Below, piece after piece: positions 1 through 9,432 of a stretch of DNA of 64,000 nucleotides. The stretch lies in NCBI RefSeq assembly GCF_019857205.1, contig NZ_JAHWXO010000003.1, positions 248,001 through 312,000 of the forward strand, given 5' to 3'. Below the pieces are notes generated by a model, which saw only the letters and a program-made list of their open reading frames with translations, was not told the DNA's origin and did not search any database. Every line of letters begins with the position of its first letter. Positions within the stretch are counted from its first letter, which is position 1. The stretch comes from Qipengyuania pacifica (GTDB taxonomy: Bacteria; Pseudomonadota; Alphaproteobacteria; Sphingomonadales; Sphingomonadaceae). The position numbers and the translations under genes were made by a program.

Positions 1-1341
1 ATCGGGCGTGCTCTGGGCCAGCTGGTCGATATCGCGGAACCCCGTGCAGCCGCTGGCGTACGTCCGCCCTATTTCGCGTATGACTTCGTGATCGACGAAT
101 CGAAGAAGCTGATTTCCGGTGCGCCATTCGATGATACTGCCGACAACGCATTGTGGGAGGACGGCAAGAAGAAGATCGCCGCTCTGGTCGAAGCTGGCAC
201 GATCACCGCTGCCGATGGCGAAACGATGCAGGGCGAGCTCGAAGCTGCGCTGAAGGGCGGGTACAAGGCAGGCTACGACAGACTGATTACGTTCATGACC
301 GCCGACCGCCCCAATGCCCCCGAAATCGGTGTCGGCGTTGGGGTGCTGCCCAATGGGGACGGGTATTACGCCCATCGTCTGTCGAACAGCACGACCACCG
401 ATCTGACCGCGGAGCAGGTGCACCAGATCGGTCTTGACGATGTGAAGCGCATTCATGCCGAAATGGAAGCGATCAAGGACCAGGTGGGCTTCGATGGCGA
501 TCTCCAGTCGTTCTTCGCCTACATCAAGGAAGACAAGGACAATTACTTCCCGCAGGGCGACGAAGGCGCACAGATGTACATCGACGCTGCGACGGCGGCG
601 CTGGACAACATCGAATCCAAGCTGCCCCAGTATTTCGGTCTGCTGCCCAAGGCCGGGCTGGAAGTGCGGAGGGTGGAGCCGTTCCGCGAGCAGGACGGCG
701 GGGCGCAGCATTACAATTCGGGCACGCCCGACGGATCGCGGCCGGGGATCTATTACGCCCACCTGTCCGACATGAGCGCGATGCCGAAGAACATGCTGGA
801 GGTGATCGCCTATCACGAAGGCCTGCCAGGCCATCACATGCAAATCTCTATCGCCCAGGAACTGACCGGCGTACCGAAATTCCAGACCCAGCAATTCTAC
901 GGTGCCTACACGGAAGGGTGGGGCCTGTATTCGGAGCGTTTTGCCAAGGAAATTCCGGGCACGTATCAGGACCCGTATTCGGACTTCGGGAGGCTGAGTT
1001 CGGAATTGTGGCGCGCGATCAGGCTGGTCGTGGACACAGGGCTGCATTCCAAGGGCTGGACCGAAGATCAGGCCATTGCCTATTTCACCGAGAATTCGCC
1101 CCAGAATGCGGAAACGATCCGCAACGAGGTGCGGCGCTATCTGGTCATGCCGGGGCAGGCGACAAGCTATAAGATCGGGATGAACAAGATCCTCGATCTG
1201 CGTGCTAAGGCGGAAACCGAACTCGGCGACAAATTCGACATTCGCGGGTTCCACGATGTGGTGCTGGGCGACGGCGCTCTGCCGCTTTCGTTGCTGGAAC
1301 GCCGCGTCGATGCTTGGATCGCCGAGCAACAAACGAGCTGA
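1..1341 (+). CDS. DUF885 family protein, C-terminal part (5' end outside window)
   Basis: The frame is open from the first base, so this is the C-terminal 446 or so residues of a larger protein. It contains HEGLPGHH at about 814-837, the zinc-metallopeptidase-like signature of the DUF885 family, followed by the aromatic-rich QFYGAYTEGWGLYSE stretch usual after it. DUF885 proteins are typically about 600 residues, exported, and largely uncharacterised; peptidase activity is inferred from the HExxxGHH-like motif. The signal peptide cannot be checked because the start is missing. A strong hairpin terminator follows the stop codon. Confidence 0.85.
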   Translation: MGRALGQLVDIAEPRAAAGVRPPYFAYDFVIDESKKLISGAPFDDTADNALWEDGKKKIAALVEAGTITAADGETMQGELEAALKGGYKAGYDRLITFMTADRPNAPEIGVGVGVLPNGDGYYAHRLSNSTTTDLTAEQVHQIGLDDVKRIHAEMEAIKDQVGFDGDLQSFFAYIKEDKDNYFPQGDEGAQMYIDAATAALDNIESKLPQYFGLLPKAGLEVRRVEPFREQDGGAQHYNSGTPDGSRPGIYYAHLSDMSAMPKNMLEVIAYHEGLPGHHMQISIAQELTGVPKFQTQQFYGAYTEGWGLYSERFAKEIPGTYQDPYSDFGRLSSELWRAIRLVVDTGLHSKGWTEDQAIAYFTENSPQNAETIRNEVRRYLVMPGQATSYKIGMNKILDLRAKAETELGDKFDIRGFHDVVLGDGALPLSLLERRVDAWIAEQQTS

Positions 1342-1393
1342 CGAACATACGCTGTCTGGGACTTTCGGCAGAAGAACGTAGTCCCAAACGAAA

Positions 1394-1421
1394 AGCCCCG
1401 CCGCAGTGATGCGGCGGGGCT
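1394..1421. terminator. Bidirectional hairpin terminator
   Basis: An 11-bp perfect stem (AGCCCCGCCGC / GCGGCGGGGCT) with a 6-nt loop sits between two convergent genes. A-rich sequence precedes it and CTCGTTGTT follows it, so it can serve both strands. Confidence 0.85.
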
Positions 1422-1445
1422 CTCGTTGTTACAGGGTATTTAGGT

Positions 1446-2003
1446 TCAGGCGGCTTCGAGCTCTGCCTTGTCGACCGTTTCGCCGAGCATTTCGATCAGT
1501 GCCTTACTGAAGGCCGGAATATCGTCCGGGTTGCGGCTGGTGATCAGGTTGCCGTCCTGGGCAACTTCCTGATCGACCACGTTGGCGCCGGCATTCTTCA
1601 GATCGGTGCGGATCGATTTGTAGCAGGTTGCCGTCTTGCCTTCGACGATGCCGGCTTCGATCAGCATCCAGGGGGCATGGCAGATAGCTGCAATCGGCTT
1701 ACCCGCATCGTTGAATTCACGCACGATCGCGACTGCGCGGTCGTTCACGCGGAGAAGGTCGGGATTGATCTGGCCCCCGGGGATCAGCAATGCATCGAAA
1801 TCGGAACAGTCTGATACATCATCGATAGCCTTGTCGACCTTGACGCTGTTGCCCCAGTCATCCTGGTCCCAACCCTTGATTTCACCGCTTTCGAGGCTGA
1901 CGACGACGGTTTCGATACCGGCCTTTTCGAGGTTCGCTTTCGGCTTTTCCAGTTCGGACTGTTCGAAGCCATCGGTGGCGAGGATCATTACGCGCTTGCT
2001 CAT
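1446..2003 (-). CDS. DJ-1/PfpI family protein (general stress type)
   Basis: A 185-residue cytoplasmic protein of the DJ-1/PfpI superfamily. The nucleophile elbow reads AAICHAPWM, placing the catalytic Cys at residue 108 with His at 109, and the upstream acidic residue is in the DGFEQSE segment near residue 11-17. Family members act as chaperones, deglycases or putative proteases; which applies here cannot be told. A good Shine-Dalgarno (AAGGAG) precedes the ATG. About 30 bp further upstream lies a near-consensus EcfG-type promoter, consistent with the stress role of the family. It converges on the DUF885 gene across a shared terminator. Confidence 0.9.
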   Translation of the reverse strand: MSKRVMILATDGFEQSELEKPKANLEKAGIETVVVSLESGEIKGWDQDDWGNSVKVDKAIDDVSDCSDFDALLIPGGQINPDLLRVNDRAVAIVREFNDAGKPIAAICHAPWMLIEAGIVEGKTATCYKSIRTDLKNAGANVVDQEVAQDGNLITSRNPDDIPAFSKALIEMLGETVDKAELEAA

Positions 2004-2034
2004 GGGAAACTCCTTGATTTGCTGTTACTCATGC

Positions 2035-2060
2035 AATGCGTGGGGAAAGCGGGTTGTTCC
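2035..2060 (-). promoter_or_regulatory. Possible EcfG-type promoter of the DJ-1/PfpI gene
   Basis: Read on the minus strand, GGAAC is followed after 17 nt by CATT, one base off the alphaproteobacterial general-stress consensus GGAAC-N16/17-CGTT. The -10 element is about 32 bp upstream of the start codon. It is weaker than the two perfect matches elsewhere in this window. Confidence 0.4.
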
Positions 2061-2100
2061 GTTCTTCTAGGCGGGGCGTGGCGGTGGTAGGGCGAGTGTC

Positions 2101-4401
2101 ATGGCCGCCAATGAAACCACGCTCGACAGTGACAAAGACCCGTTCGACGCGATCGTCGACGCCCCGTTCGACAGCGCTCTGTCCGAAAGGTATCTGGTCT
2201 ATGCACTGAGCACGATCACCGCACGATCGCTGCCGGACCTTCGCGACGGGTTGAAGCCCGTGCATCGCCGCCTGCTGTGGGCGATGCGCCAGCTGAAGCT
2301 CGACCCTTCCAGCGCGTTCAAGAAATCCGCACGCGTAGTGGGGGATGTGATCGGCAAGTATCACCCACACGGCGATGCCAGCGTCTACGATGCGATGGTC
2401 CGGCTCGCGCAGGATTTCGCGCTGCGATATCCACTGGTCGAAGGGCAGGGCAACTTCGGCAATATCGATGGCGATAACGCCGCCGCCTATCGGTACACCG
2501 AAGCGCGGCTGACGAAGACCGCGCTGCGGCTGATGGAGGGGCTCGACGAAGGCACGGTCGAGTTCATTCCTACCTACAATGGGGAAGAGCAGGAGCCGGA
2601 GATATTCCCCGGCCTGTTCCCCAATCTGCTTGCCAACGGCGCGAGCGGCATCGCGGTGGGCATGGCGACCAACATACCCAGCCACAATGTCGCAGAGATC
2701 GTCGACGCGACGCTTGAAGTAATCGACAACCCGCATGTCGAACATGCGCGGCTGATGGAACTGTTCAAGGGCCCGGATTTCGCCACCGGAGGCATCGTGG
2801 CCGAAAGCGCGGAGCTTGTTGCTGCGGCGTATGAAACCGGCCGCGGGTCATTCCGTGTGCGCGGGCGTTTTCACGCGGCAGAAGCAGCCAGCGCGGAGGA
2901 TCGCGAAGCGGGGATCGAGCGGATGGGTGGCGGGCAATGGCAGCTCGTGATCAGCGAGATCCCCTATCAGGTGGCCAAGGGCAAGCTGATCGAACAGATC
3001 GCGCAGGCAATCGCCGACCGGAAGCTGCCGATCCTGGAAGACGTGCGCGACGAGAGCGATGAAAAGATCCGCATCGTGCTGGTCCCGCGCAGCCGCAATG
3101 TCGACCCCGAGCTGCTCAAGGAAAGCCTGTACAAGCTGACCGATATGGAAACGCGGTTCGGGCTCAACCTCAACGTGCTCGACGCCAGCCGAACGCCGAT
3201 GGTGATGGGGCTGAAGGAACTGCTGAATAACTGGATCGCCAGCCAGATCGACATTCTGCAGCGCCGCAGCCAGCACCGGCTGGACCAGATCGCGCGGCGG
3301 CTGGAGTTGGTCGAAGGGTATATCATCGCCTTCCTCAACCTCGACCGGGTGATCGAAATCATCCGTTACGAGGATGAGCCCAAGGTGGTGATGATGGAGG
3401 AGTTCAGCCTGACCGACCGGCAGGCCGAAGCGATCCTGAACATGCGGCTGCGCAGTTTGCGCAAGCTTGAGGAAATGCAGCTTCGCCAGGAAAAGGACGA
3501 TCTGCTCAAGGAACAGGATGAACTGGAAAAGCTGCTCGGCTCGCCAGCACGCCAGCGCACGCGCCTGAAGCGCGATCTCAATGCGCTGCGCAAGGAATAT
3601 GGCGAAGACACTGCATTGGGGGCCCGCCGCACCAGCATTCGGGAAGCGGCGCCCGCGGTCGAATTCAGCATGGACGCGATGATCGAGAAGGAGCCGGTAA
3701 CGGTGATCCTGTCGCAGAAGGGCTGGATCCGCGGTGCAAAGGGACATCTGCCGCTGGATCAGGATTTCAAATACAAGGAAGGCGATGGCCCGGCCTTCGT
3801 GATCCATGCGCAGACTACCGACAAGCTGCTGCTGGCGACCGACAAGGGGCGGTTCTTCACGATCGGCGCGGACAAGCTGCCCGGCGCGCGCGGCTTTGGC
3901 GAACCGGTGCGCAATACCCTGGATATCGATGCGAGTGCGCATATCGTGGCGCTGATCGTCCACAAGCCGAAACAGCGCCTGCTGCTGGTGGCGGACACGG
4001 GCAAGGGCTTCGGTACGACCACCGACGAATTGCTCGCCGAAACACGCAAGGGGCGGCAGGTCGTCAATCTCAAGGGCGATGCGAAGATGGTGGTGGCGCG
4101 GACGATAGAAGAAGGTCACGACCACGTCGCCTGCGTGGGGGATAATCGCAAGCTGGTGGTCTTCAATCTCGAGGAACTGCCCGAACTTGCCCGCGGCCAA
4201 GGTGTAACCTTGCAGCGTTATCGCGACGGTGGCCTGTCCGATGCCACCACCTTCACTCTGGCAGAAGGGTTGAGCTGGACCATGGGCGGCAAGGAAGGTC
4301 GCACACGCACGGAAGGCGAGATGTGGCAATGGAAGGTGGCCCGCGGCGGGGCAGGGCGGATGCCGCCGCAGGGCTTCCCGCGCGATAACAAGTTCACCTG
4401 A
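2101..4401 (+). CDS. parC: DNA topoisomerase IV subunit A
   Basis: A 766-residue type IIA topoisomerase subunit that, with ParE, decatenates daughter chromosomes. The N-terminal breakage-reunion domain has [21 protein letters not shown] and the catalytic Tyr at about residue 132 in [10 protein letters not shown]. The helix corresponding to the quinolone region reads [13 protein letters not shown] long coiled-coil stretch (about residues 430-520) is followed by a degenerate C-terminal beta-propeller. ParC is chosen over GyrA because the protein is short and no GyrA-box is seen. The gene stands alone and has its own terminator downstream. Confidence 0.95.
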   Translation: MAANETTLDSDKDPFDAIVDAPFDSALSERYLVYALSTITARSLPDLRDGLKPVHRRLLWAMRQLKLDPSSAFKKSARVVGDVIGKYHPHGDASVYDAMVRLAQDFALRYPLVEGQGNFGNIDGDNAAAYRYTEARLTKTALRLMEGLDEGTVEFIPTYNGEEQEPEIFPGLFPNLLANGASGIAVGMATNIPSHNVAEIVDATLEVIDNPHVEHARLMELFKGPDFATGGIVAESAELVAAAYETGRGSFRVRGRFHAAEAASAEDREAGIERMGGGQWQLVISEIPYQVAKGKLIEQIAQAIADRKLPILEDVRDESDEKIRIVLVPRSRNVDPELLKESLYKLTDMETRFGLNLNVLDASRTPMVMGLKELLNNWIASQIDILQRRSQHRLDQIARRLELVEGYIIAFLNLDRVIEIIRYEDEPKVVMMEEFSLTDRQAEAILNMRLRSLRKLEEMQLRQEKDDLLKEQDELEKLLGSPARQRTRLKRDLNALRKEYGEDTALGARRTSIREAAPAVEFSMDAMIEKEPVTVILSQKGWIRGAKGHLPLDQDFKYKEGDGPAFVIHAQTTDKLLLATDKGRFFTIGADKLPGARGFGEPVRNTLDIDASAHIVALIVHKPKQRLLLVADTGKGFGTTTDELLAETRKGRQVVNLKGDAKMVVARTIEEGHDHVACVGDNRKLVVFNLEELPELARGQGVTLQRYRDGGLSDATTFTLAEGLSWTMGGKEGRTRTEGEMWQWKVARGGAGRMPPQGFPRDNKFT

Positions 4402-4451
4402 CGCAGCGGTTCCGATGACTGCCGCGGTACAGGTGAATTGACCGCATGAGA

Positions 4452-4485
4452 AAAGGCCGGAAGCGCTTGCGCACTCCCGGCCTTT
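4452..4485. terminator. Hairpin terminator between parC and the convergent envelope-protein gene
   Basis: A 9-bp perfect stem AAAGGCCGG / CCGGCCTTT encloses a 16-nt loop with an extra GCGC self-complementarity. A-runs and T-runs flank it, so it is probably bidirectional. Confidence 0.75.
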
Positions 4486-4525
4486 CGCGACCCTGAAACA
4501 GGCTCAGGGATTATTCGCTAGACGA

Positions 4526-5086
4526 TTACTCACCGGCACTTTCGGCTGCGGGTGCCGAGGCGCCCATGGCCGCATCGATCTGCGCGTTGGTGAGCAGCGC
4601 CATCAGGGCGCCGGTCGGGCTGGCGGCGAAATGTTCGCGCAGCAGGGTGACCTTCTTGGTCTCGTCGCCGCCACGGGCGATGATCACATTGTCACCGTTG
4701 ATTTCGAGAACGGTGCCGAGCGGCGCGTTCTTGGCAGTGACGGCATTGGCACCGACGACCAGGGCAGCATCACGCTTGGCGACGGCTTCCTGATGGGCCG
4801 CCTGAAGCATGCTGACGATCTGCGCCTTGGTGGCGTTGAGCGAGGTTCCGTTGTCGTTCGTGCCGAACGCATTGGCCGGAACCGGAGCGCGCATGTCGTC
4901 GACCACGAGGATCACGGTGTCGCCCTGAACGGCTTCGATGGTGCCGATTTCGGCGCCGTCATTGCCATACACGGTTGCGCCAGCTGCGACGGAAGCGGTG
5001 GCTTCCTGCGCGACGGCAACGCCGGGGGCGACGGCTGCGGTGGTGGTGAGGGCGACGGCGGCAAGCGCCAGCTTCGCGATTTTCAT
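4526..5086 (-). CDS. Exported protein with two tandem small beta repeats, unknown function
   Basis: A 186-residue protein with a clear Sec signal peptide (MKIAKLALAAVALTTTAA, Ala-x-Ala cleavage near VAVAQ). The ATG at 5086 is preferred because GGAG lies 6 nt upstream; a longer TTG-started version would overlap that site. The mature part holds two similar segments, AGATVYGNDGAEIGTIEAVQ and VGANAVTAKNAPLGTVLEING, each followed by a short valine-rich strand. This resembles a duplicated PRC-barrel-like or KOW-like fold. The C-terminal tail is Ala-rich. Similar unnamed proteins are common in sphingomonads. The function is unknown; a periplasmic or cell-surface location is inferred. Confidence 0.75.
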   Translation of the reverse strand: MKIAKLALAAVALTTTAAVAPGVAVAQEATASVAAGATVYGNDGAEIGTIEAVQGDTVILVVDDMRAPVPANAFGTNDNGTSLNATKAQIVSMLQAAHQEAVAKRDAALVVGANAVTAKNAPLGTVLEINGDNVIIARGGDETKKVTLLREHFAASPTGALMALLTNAQIDAAMGASAPAAESAGE

Positions 5087-5316
5087 ATAAAACTCCAAGG
5101 CTTGTTATTCGAAATACGCGGCTCCCCCACACGCGAAACGCGCGATCGAGCCGATCAAGAATGGAAAGAGCGGGCGAGAGTGTGGTTCCCGACACCCGCA
5201 AGTCCCCCCACGGGAGAACGGGTACTGTATGTCACGGACTGCGTTTTTTTGCAACCGCGAGGCCTTTATGCTGCAGTGCACCTTAAGCGACGCTGAAGCG
5301 CATAAAGGGTGGATGT

Positions 5317-6495
5317 TCAGCGAGCGGCGAGTTCCTCGTCGAGCAATTCTTCTACCCTGGTGCGCGGCGGGAATTGTTCATCCACCCATCGCTTTTCGAT
5401 CCGCTGCAGTATGCGCGCGACTTCGGGCCCCTTGCCCACGCCGCGTGCCACGATCTCGCCGCCTTTCAGCGGAAAGCGGGGCGCTTCCCAGCCGATGATC
5501 GACGACGGGTCTTTTCCTGCGATCAGCAGGCGATCAAGCGCGCAATCCTTGCCAACGTCATAAGCCAGGCCGCGAGGACGATCACCGTCGCGGGCATCGC
5601 GGCGGGCCACGCACATCAGGCGATCGCGCTGGCTGCGGGACAGACGCAGGCGGGCCGATACAGCCTCTGCAACCGGCGGCACGGCGGGCAAAAGCGCAGC
5701 CATCCGCCGCATGGCATCGGGTTCTATGTCGGAGGCCCTTTCCGCCTCGATCAGGCGGCCAAGCTGATCCACCTCGCGCCTGCCGCATTCGGGCAGCACT
5801 TCCTGCAACACCCCGAGGGCGCGCATCTTCGCAATTGTCGCGGACGGATCGGGAAGGGCGAGAAGGTTCTGCATTTCCCAGCCCACGCGTTCGCGGCTCA
5901 GGCCCTTGAGGGTCGGGGCGAGGGCGCTGCACGCGGCCGTGGCCTCTTCGTCCCAGCCATCACCGAAGCGCGTGGCGAAGCGGAAATAGCGCAATATGCG
6001 CAGGTGATCTTCCTGTATGCGCGTTTCGGCATCGCCGATGAAGCGCACACGCCTGGCGGAAAGATCGGCAAGGCCGCCGAAATAATCCGAGATTTCGAGG
6101 GTTTCCGGGTGGGCATACAGCGCATTGATGGTGAAATCGCGCCGCGCCGCATCGTCTTTCCATTCGTGGGAGAAGGCGATCGTGGCGCGCCTGCCGTCGG
6201 TCGCGACATCGCGCCGCAGCGTGGTGATCTCCACATTTCCGTCGTCGAAGATCGCGGTCACGGTGCCGTGGTCGATACCGGTGGGAATAGTGCGGATACC
6301 GGCATCCTTGCAGCGATCGATGACGGTGGCGGGCAGATGCCGCGTCGCCGCGTCGATATCATGCGCGCGATAGTCCAGCATCGTGTCGCGTACGCAGCCG
6401 CCGACCCAGCGAATATCGTCAGCGCCCAGCGTTTCGACGAGCTTGGCCAGGCTCGCGCGCTGCGTCCATTCGGCCTTTGGCAGATGTGCCGTCAT
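5317..6495 (-). CDS. cca: CCA tRNA nucleotidyltransferase
   Basis: A 392-residue class II nucleotidyltransferase of the CCA-adding/poly(A) polymerase family. It matures or repairs tRNA 3' ends. The N-terminal GGCVRDTMLDYRAHDID stretch holds the nucleotide-binding GG and the catalytic DxD. The RRD-type motif follows in DDAARRDFTINALY, and FATRF/EDHLRILRYFRF marks the neck. The ATG at 6495 overlaps the stop of the NUDIX gene (TGATG), which favours it over an in-frame start 6 codons upstream. It is the last gene of a four-gene minus-strand group. Confidence 0.93.
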   Translation of the reverse strand: MTAHLPKAEWTQRASLAKLVETLGADDIRWVGGCVRDTMLDYRAHDIDAATRHLPATVIDRCKDAGIRTIPTGIDHGTVTAIFDDGNVEITTLRRDVATDGRRATIAFSHEWKDDAARRDFTINALYAHPETLEISDYFGGLADLSARRVRFIGDAETRIQEDHLRILRYFRFATRFGDGWDEEATAACSALAPTLKGLSRERVGWEMQNLLALPDPSATIAKMRALGVLQEVLPECGRREVDQLGRLIEAERASDIEPDAMRRMAALLPAVPPVAEAVSARLRLSRSQRDRLMCVARRDARDGDRPRGLAYDVGKDCALDRLLIAGKDPSSIIGWEAPRFPLKGGEIVARGVGKGPEVARILQRIEKRWVDEQFPPRTRVEELLDEELAAR

Positions 6496-7094
6496 CAATG
6501 CGCCTCCAGCCACGCTATCCGGCGGGACAGGTTCCAGCAGATGGCTGCCGTCACACCCCAGATCCGGTAACCATCATGATTCATTTCCAGATATTCGCGC
6601 GTAGCCCCTTTCCAGAAAACCGAATCGCGGTTCCATTGCGAAGCGTCCATGAGCTTTTCGAGGGGACATTCGAACCAGCTTTCGACTTCACGCGGGTCCG
6701 GGCGGATGGAAAGATCGCGCGGCACTGTGGCAAGAACTGGGGTGATATCGAACCCGGTACCGGTTTGATAGCGGTCGGTCGTGCCGATCAGCCGGACATT
6801 CTCAGGCTCGATCGCCAGTTCTTCCCATGCTTCGCGTAACGCCGCATCCACCGCGCTTTCGCCGGCTTCGACCTTGCCCCCGGGGAACGCGACCTGTCCG
6901 GGATGATCGCGCATGGTCCGCGGCCTCTGCGTCAGGATGACCGTGGGATCGGGTCGCTCGGTCACCGCGATCAGGACGGCTGCGTCGGCGGTGCGATCAA
7001 GGTCGGCGAAGCGGCTGTCCGACATGAGTTCGCCGACATCGCGCGCATGGCCCTGTTCGAACAACTGGGTAAGACGGTCGAAGATCTCGCTCAT
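6495..7094 (-). CDS. NUDIX hydrolase, CoA pyrophosphatase type
   Basis: A 199-residue protein with a full NUDIX box, GKVEAGESAVDAALREAWEEL, and the CoA-specific element just before it (TQRPRTMRDHPGQVAFPGG). It should hydrolyse CoA and its derivatives to phosphopantetheine and 3',5'-ADP. It overlaps the DUF1285 gene by 4 nt upstream and the CCA enzyme by 1 nt downstream, so translation is probably coupled. This DUF1285-NUDIX-cca order is common in alphaproteobacteria. Confidence 0.92.
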   Translation of the reverse strand: MSEIFDRLTQLFEQGHARDVGELMSDSRFADLDRTADAAVLIAVTERPDPTVILTQRPRTMRDHPGQVAFPGGKVEAGESAVDAALREAWEELAIEPENVRLIGTTDRYQTGTGFDITPVLATVPRDLSIRPDPREVESWFECPLEKLMDASQWNRDSVFWKGATREYLEMNHDGYRIWGVTAAICWNLSRRIAWLEAH

Positions 7095-7639
7095 GCAGGC
7101 AGAAGCGAAAAAGTCTCGCCGCCGCTCTTCACGGTCCAGTCGTCACCGCGCTCGAGCGCGATGCGGGCGAGTTGTTCATAGGTCGAACGGTTTAGCCGCG
7201 CCTCGCAACCGCGACGGACATGAATGAAGAGCGATGGACTGTCGGCATCGCCAGCCGCGCGTATCGGATGATCCGGCCCGGCGACGACCAGTTCGTCGGT
7301 GTTCAGCCGAAAGGCGAGGTCGCCTTCGGTTTCGCTGACATCGGTGGCGATGAAGCAGGCATCTTCCACCTCTATCGACAGTTTCTGATAAGGCACGACG
7401 AGCCAGTAGCTGCCGTCTTCTTCGCGGTTCAGCAGGCCCGCGAAGGCGCGCACCATGCCGGGGCGCTTGATCGCCGAACCCTCGTGATACCAGGTTCCGT
7501 CGGCACCAATGCGCATGTGACTGTCATCGATATTGTCGGGCGACCATTGTTCGACCGGCGGAAGCTTTCGCTCCGCAACGGCCTCGGCAATCTGTGCCAG
7601 CGACATGCCGGCGAGTTCTGGGGGCGGGGTATAGGGCAT
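7091..7639 (-). CDS. DUF1285 family protein
   Basis: A 182-residue cytoplasmic protein recognised as DUF1285 from MRIGADGTWYHEGSAIKRPGMV and the later RNEEDGSYWLVVPYQK-like section. DUF1285 structures show a small mixed alpha/beta fold without an assigned reaction. Its stop overlaps the start of the NUDIX gene (ATGA), which implies co-expression and perhaps related substrates. No catalytic residues can be assigned from sequence. Confidence 0.88.
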   Translation of the reverse strand: MPYTPPPELAGMSLAQIAEAVAERKLPPVEQWSPDNIDDSHMRIGADGTWYHEGSAIKRPGMVRAFAGLLNREEDGSYWLVVPYQKLSIEVEDACFIATDVSETEGDLAFRLNTDELVVAGPDHPIRAAGDADSPSLFIHVRRGCEARLNRSTYEQLARIALERGDDWTVKSGGETFSLLPA

Positions 7640-7666
7640 CGTGGAACAGCCGATGCCAGATAGCGA

Positions 7667-8194
7667 CTAGTTCGCCAAGCTCCACGGGCCCAGCATTCCT
7701 TCTGCGGGCAGGATTGCCGGATTGCCGCTGCGCGCCAGCAAGCGGTGTTTTTCGAATGGACCCGGGCAGTGCCAGCCCTGCGTGTGCGTAGCGGTGAACT
7801 GCCAGCGATCGTAATAGTCGGGATCACCGATCATCACCTGGGGCAGGGGGGAGGCGCCATCTTCGAAACCCGCGTCGATCGCGCCGAGACTGGCGGCCAT
7901 CAGCGCCTTGCCGAAACCTTCGCCCTGCCGTCCCGGCATGACTGCAACTGGACCCACCATGATCATCGGGTGCGCGCGTCCGCGCGGGTCCGTCAGCGCG
8001 ACCGGCCAGAGCTGGATAGTACCGGCCAGATAATCGTCATCGTCGAGCGCGGCAAAGCTCAGCGCGTCAAGCCAGTCGGTCCCTTCGCGGATGCGATAGG
8101 CCGTGCGGGCATGCCGCCCTTCGCCGAAGGAGGCATCGAGCAATTCTTCGACCATCTGCGGGTCGATAGCGGAAAGGGGAACGAGCGTCGCCAT
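7667..8194 (-). CDS. GNAT family N-acetyltransferase
   Basis: A 175-residue protein with the GNAT acetyl-CoA loop at VMPGRQGEGFGKALM, following a beta strand MIMVGPVAV. It is of the YhbS-like group, which ends in a segment such as PGPFEKHRLLAR. The substrate cannot be predicted. It lies 27 bp upstream of DUF1285 on the same strand and is probably the first gene of the GNAT-DUF1285-NUDIX-cca group. Confidence 0.85.
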   Translation of the reverse strand: MATLVPLSAIDPQMVEELLDASFGEGRHARTAYRIREGTDWLDALSFAALDDDDYLAGTIQLWPVALTDPRGRAHPMIMVGPVAVMPGRQGEGFGKALMAASLGAIDAGFEDGASPLPQVMIGDPDYYDRWQFTATHTQGWHCPGPFEKHRLLARSGNPAILPAEGMLGPWSLAN

Positions 8195-8244
8195 AAGGGC
8201 GCGCCGATTAGGGCGCGCCGCAGGCCAAGTCGATCAAATTCGCC

Positions 8245-9432
8245 TTAGCCTGGTGTTAGTTTGAGCAGCCGCCCGCCTTCCTTGTCTTCGAGCACCCAGA
8301 TCGCGCCGTCTGGACCCTGTACGATTTCACGCAGACGTTTTTCAAACGGTATGCGCTGCGTTTCGCGCGCGCTTTCACCGTCGATCGTCACGACGACGAG
8401 AGCGGAAGGCTTCATGGCCGCAATCACCGCCGCGCCCTTCCAACCTGCGAACTGATCACCGGAATAGAAGATGAAATCGCCCGGCGCGATTACCGGAGTC
8501 CAGTTGACTGCCGGCTTGATGAAATCGTCTCTCGTGGAATTGCGGGGTATCGGTTTGCCATCGTAGTGATCGCCGCCAGAGACCTCGGGCCAGCCGTAAT
8601 TCCCGCCCGATTGCACGAGGTTCAATTCGTCACCGCCAGCGGGGCCGTGCTCCAGATCCCACAGGCGACCCTGGCCATCGAACTGCAGGCCGAGGATGTT
8701 GCGGTGTCCCCACGACCATAGCTGTGCGCTGATACCGCCTTCGCCAGCAAGCGGATTGCCTGCTGCAGTCGATCCGTCGAGGTTGAGGCGAACGATGGAG
8801 CCGAGATTATTCGACGTATCCTGTGCAGGCTGCATTTTCTGGCGGTCGCCGCTGGCTACGAAGAGGTAGCGTTCGTCCGGGCTGAAGGCGAGGCGGTGCG
8901 AATAGTGCCCGCGGCCCGTTACCTTCGGCGCCTGCCGCCAGATTACCTCCAGCCCCTCGATTGCACAGGCATTCGTCTGCGCGCATTCCAGAGTTCCACG
9001 GCCGACCACGGCCCCGCGCGTATCGCCTTCGCCCGCTTCGGCCCAGCTCAGATAGATCGTGCGGCGATCCAGGCTGCTCGAGGATTCGGACGGCAGGAAA
9101 GCTATGTCCCCAAGCCCGCCCTGGCCGCCATAATCAACCTCGGGCCCGCCTGTTACGGTCCCCTGCGTACCGTTTGCCGTATCTACGAATTTGATCGTGC
9201 CCCCACGTTCCGTAATGAACAGCGTATCGGTGCCTGGCGCAAATTCAGCCGCCCACGGCTCGTCGAAGGTGCCGTAGTCCTGCGCGTTCAGATCCTGGCC
9301 GCTGGATACGGAGATGGTTTCCGATGGCATGGGCGTTGATTGGGTCTGCGCGCTATCCCCGGAAGCAGCATTGCCGCAACTTGCGAGCAGAGCCATAGGC
9401 GATAGGGTGGCAGCAAGGACGAACTGGCGCAT
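8245..9432 (-). CDS. PQQ-dependent soluble aldose sugar dehydrogenase (YliI/Asd-like lipoprotein)
   Basis: A 395-residue exported protein. The N-terminus MRQFVLAATLSPMALLASCGN is a lipoprotein signal with lipobox LASC. The body is a six-bladed beta-propeller of the glucose/sorbosone dehydrogenase family. It has PWAAEFAPG near the start, GRGHYSHRLAFSPDERYLFVASGDR (catalytic-His region), and WSWGHRNILGLQFD with LWDLEHGPAGGDELN. Such enzymes oxidise aldoses in the periplasm with PQQ. Its ATG overlaps the ATG of divergent rnhB (shared CATG), so neither gene has a private 5' leader. Confidence 0.9.
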   Translation of the reverse strand: MRQFVLAATLSPMALLASCGNAASGDSAQTQSTPMPSETISVSSGQDLNAQDYGTFDEPWAAEFAPGTDTLFITERGGTIKFVDTANGTQGTVTGGPEVDYGGQGGLGDIAFLPSESSSSLDRRTIYLSWAEAGEGDTRGAVVGRGTLECAQTNACAIEGLEVIWRQAPKVTGRGHYSHRLAFSPDERYLFVASGDRQKMQPAQDTSNNLGSIVRLNLDGSTAAGNPLAGEGGISAQLWSWGHRNILGLQFDGQGRLWDLEHGPAGGDELNLVQSGGNYGWPEVSGGDHYDGKPIPRNSTRDDFIKPAVNWTPVIAPGDFIFYSGDQFAGWKGAAVIAAMKPSALVVVTIDGESARETQRIPFEKRLREIVQGPDGAIWVLEDKEGGRLLKLTPG

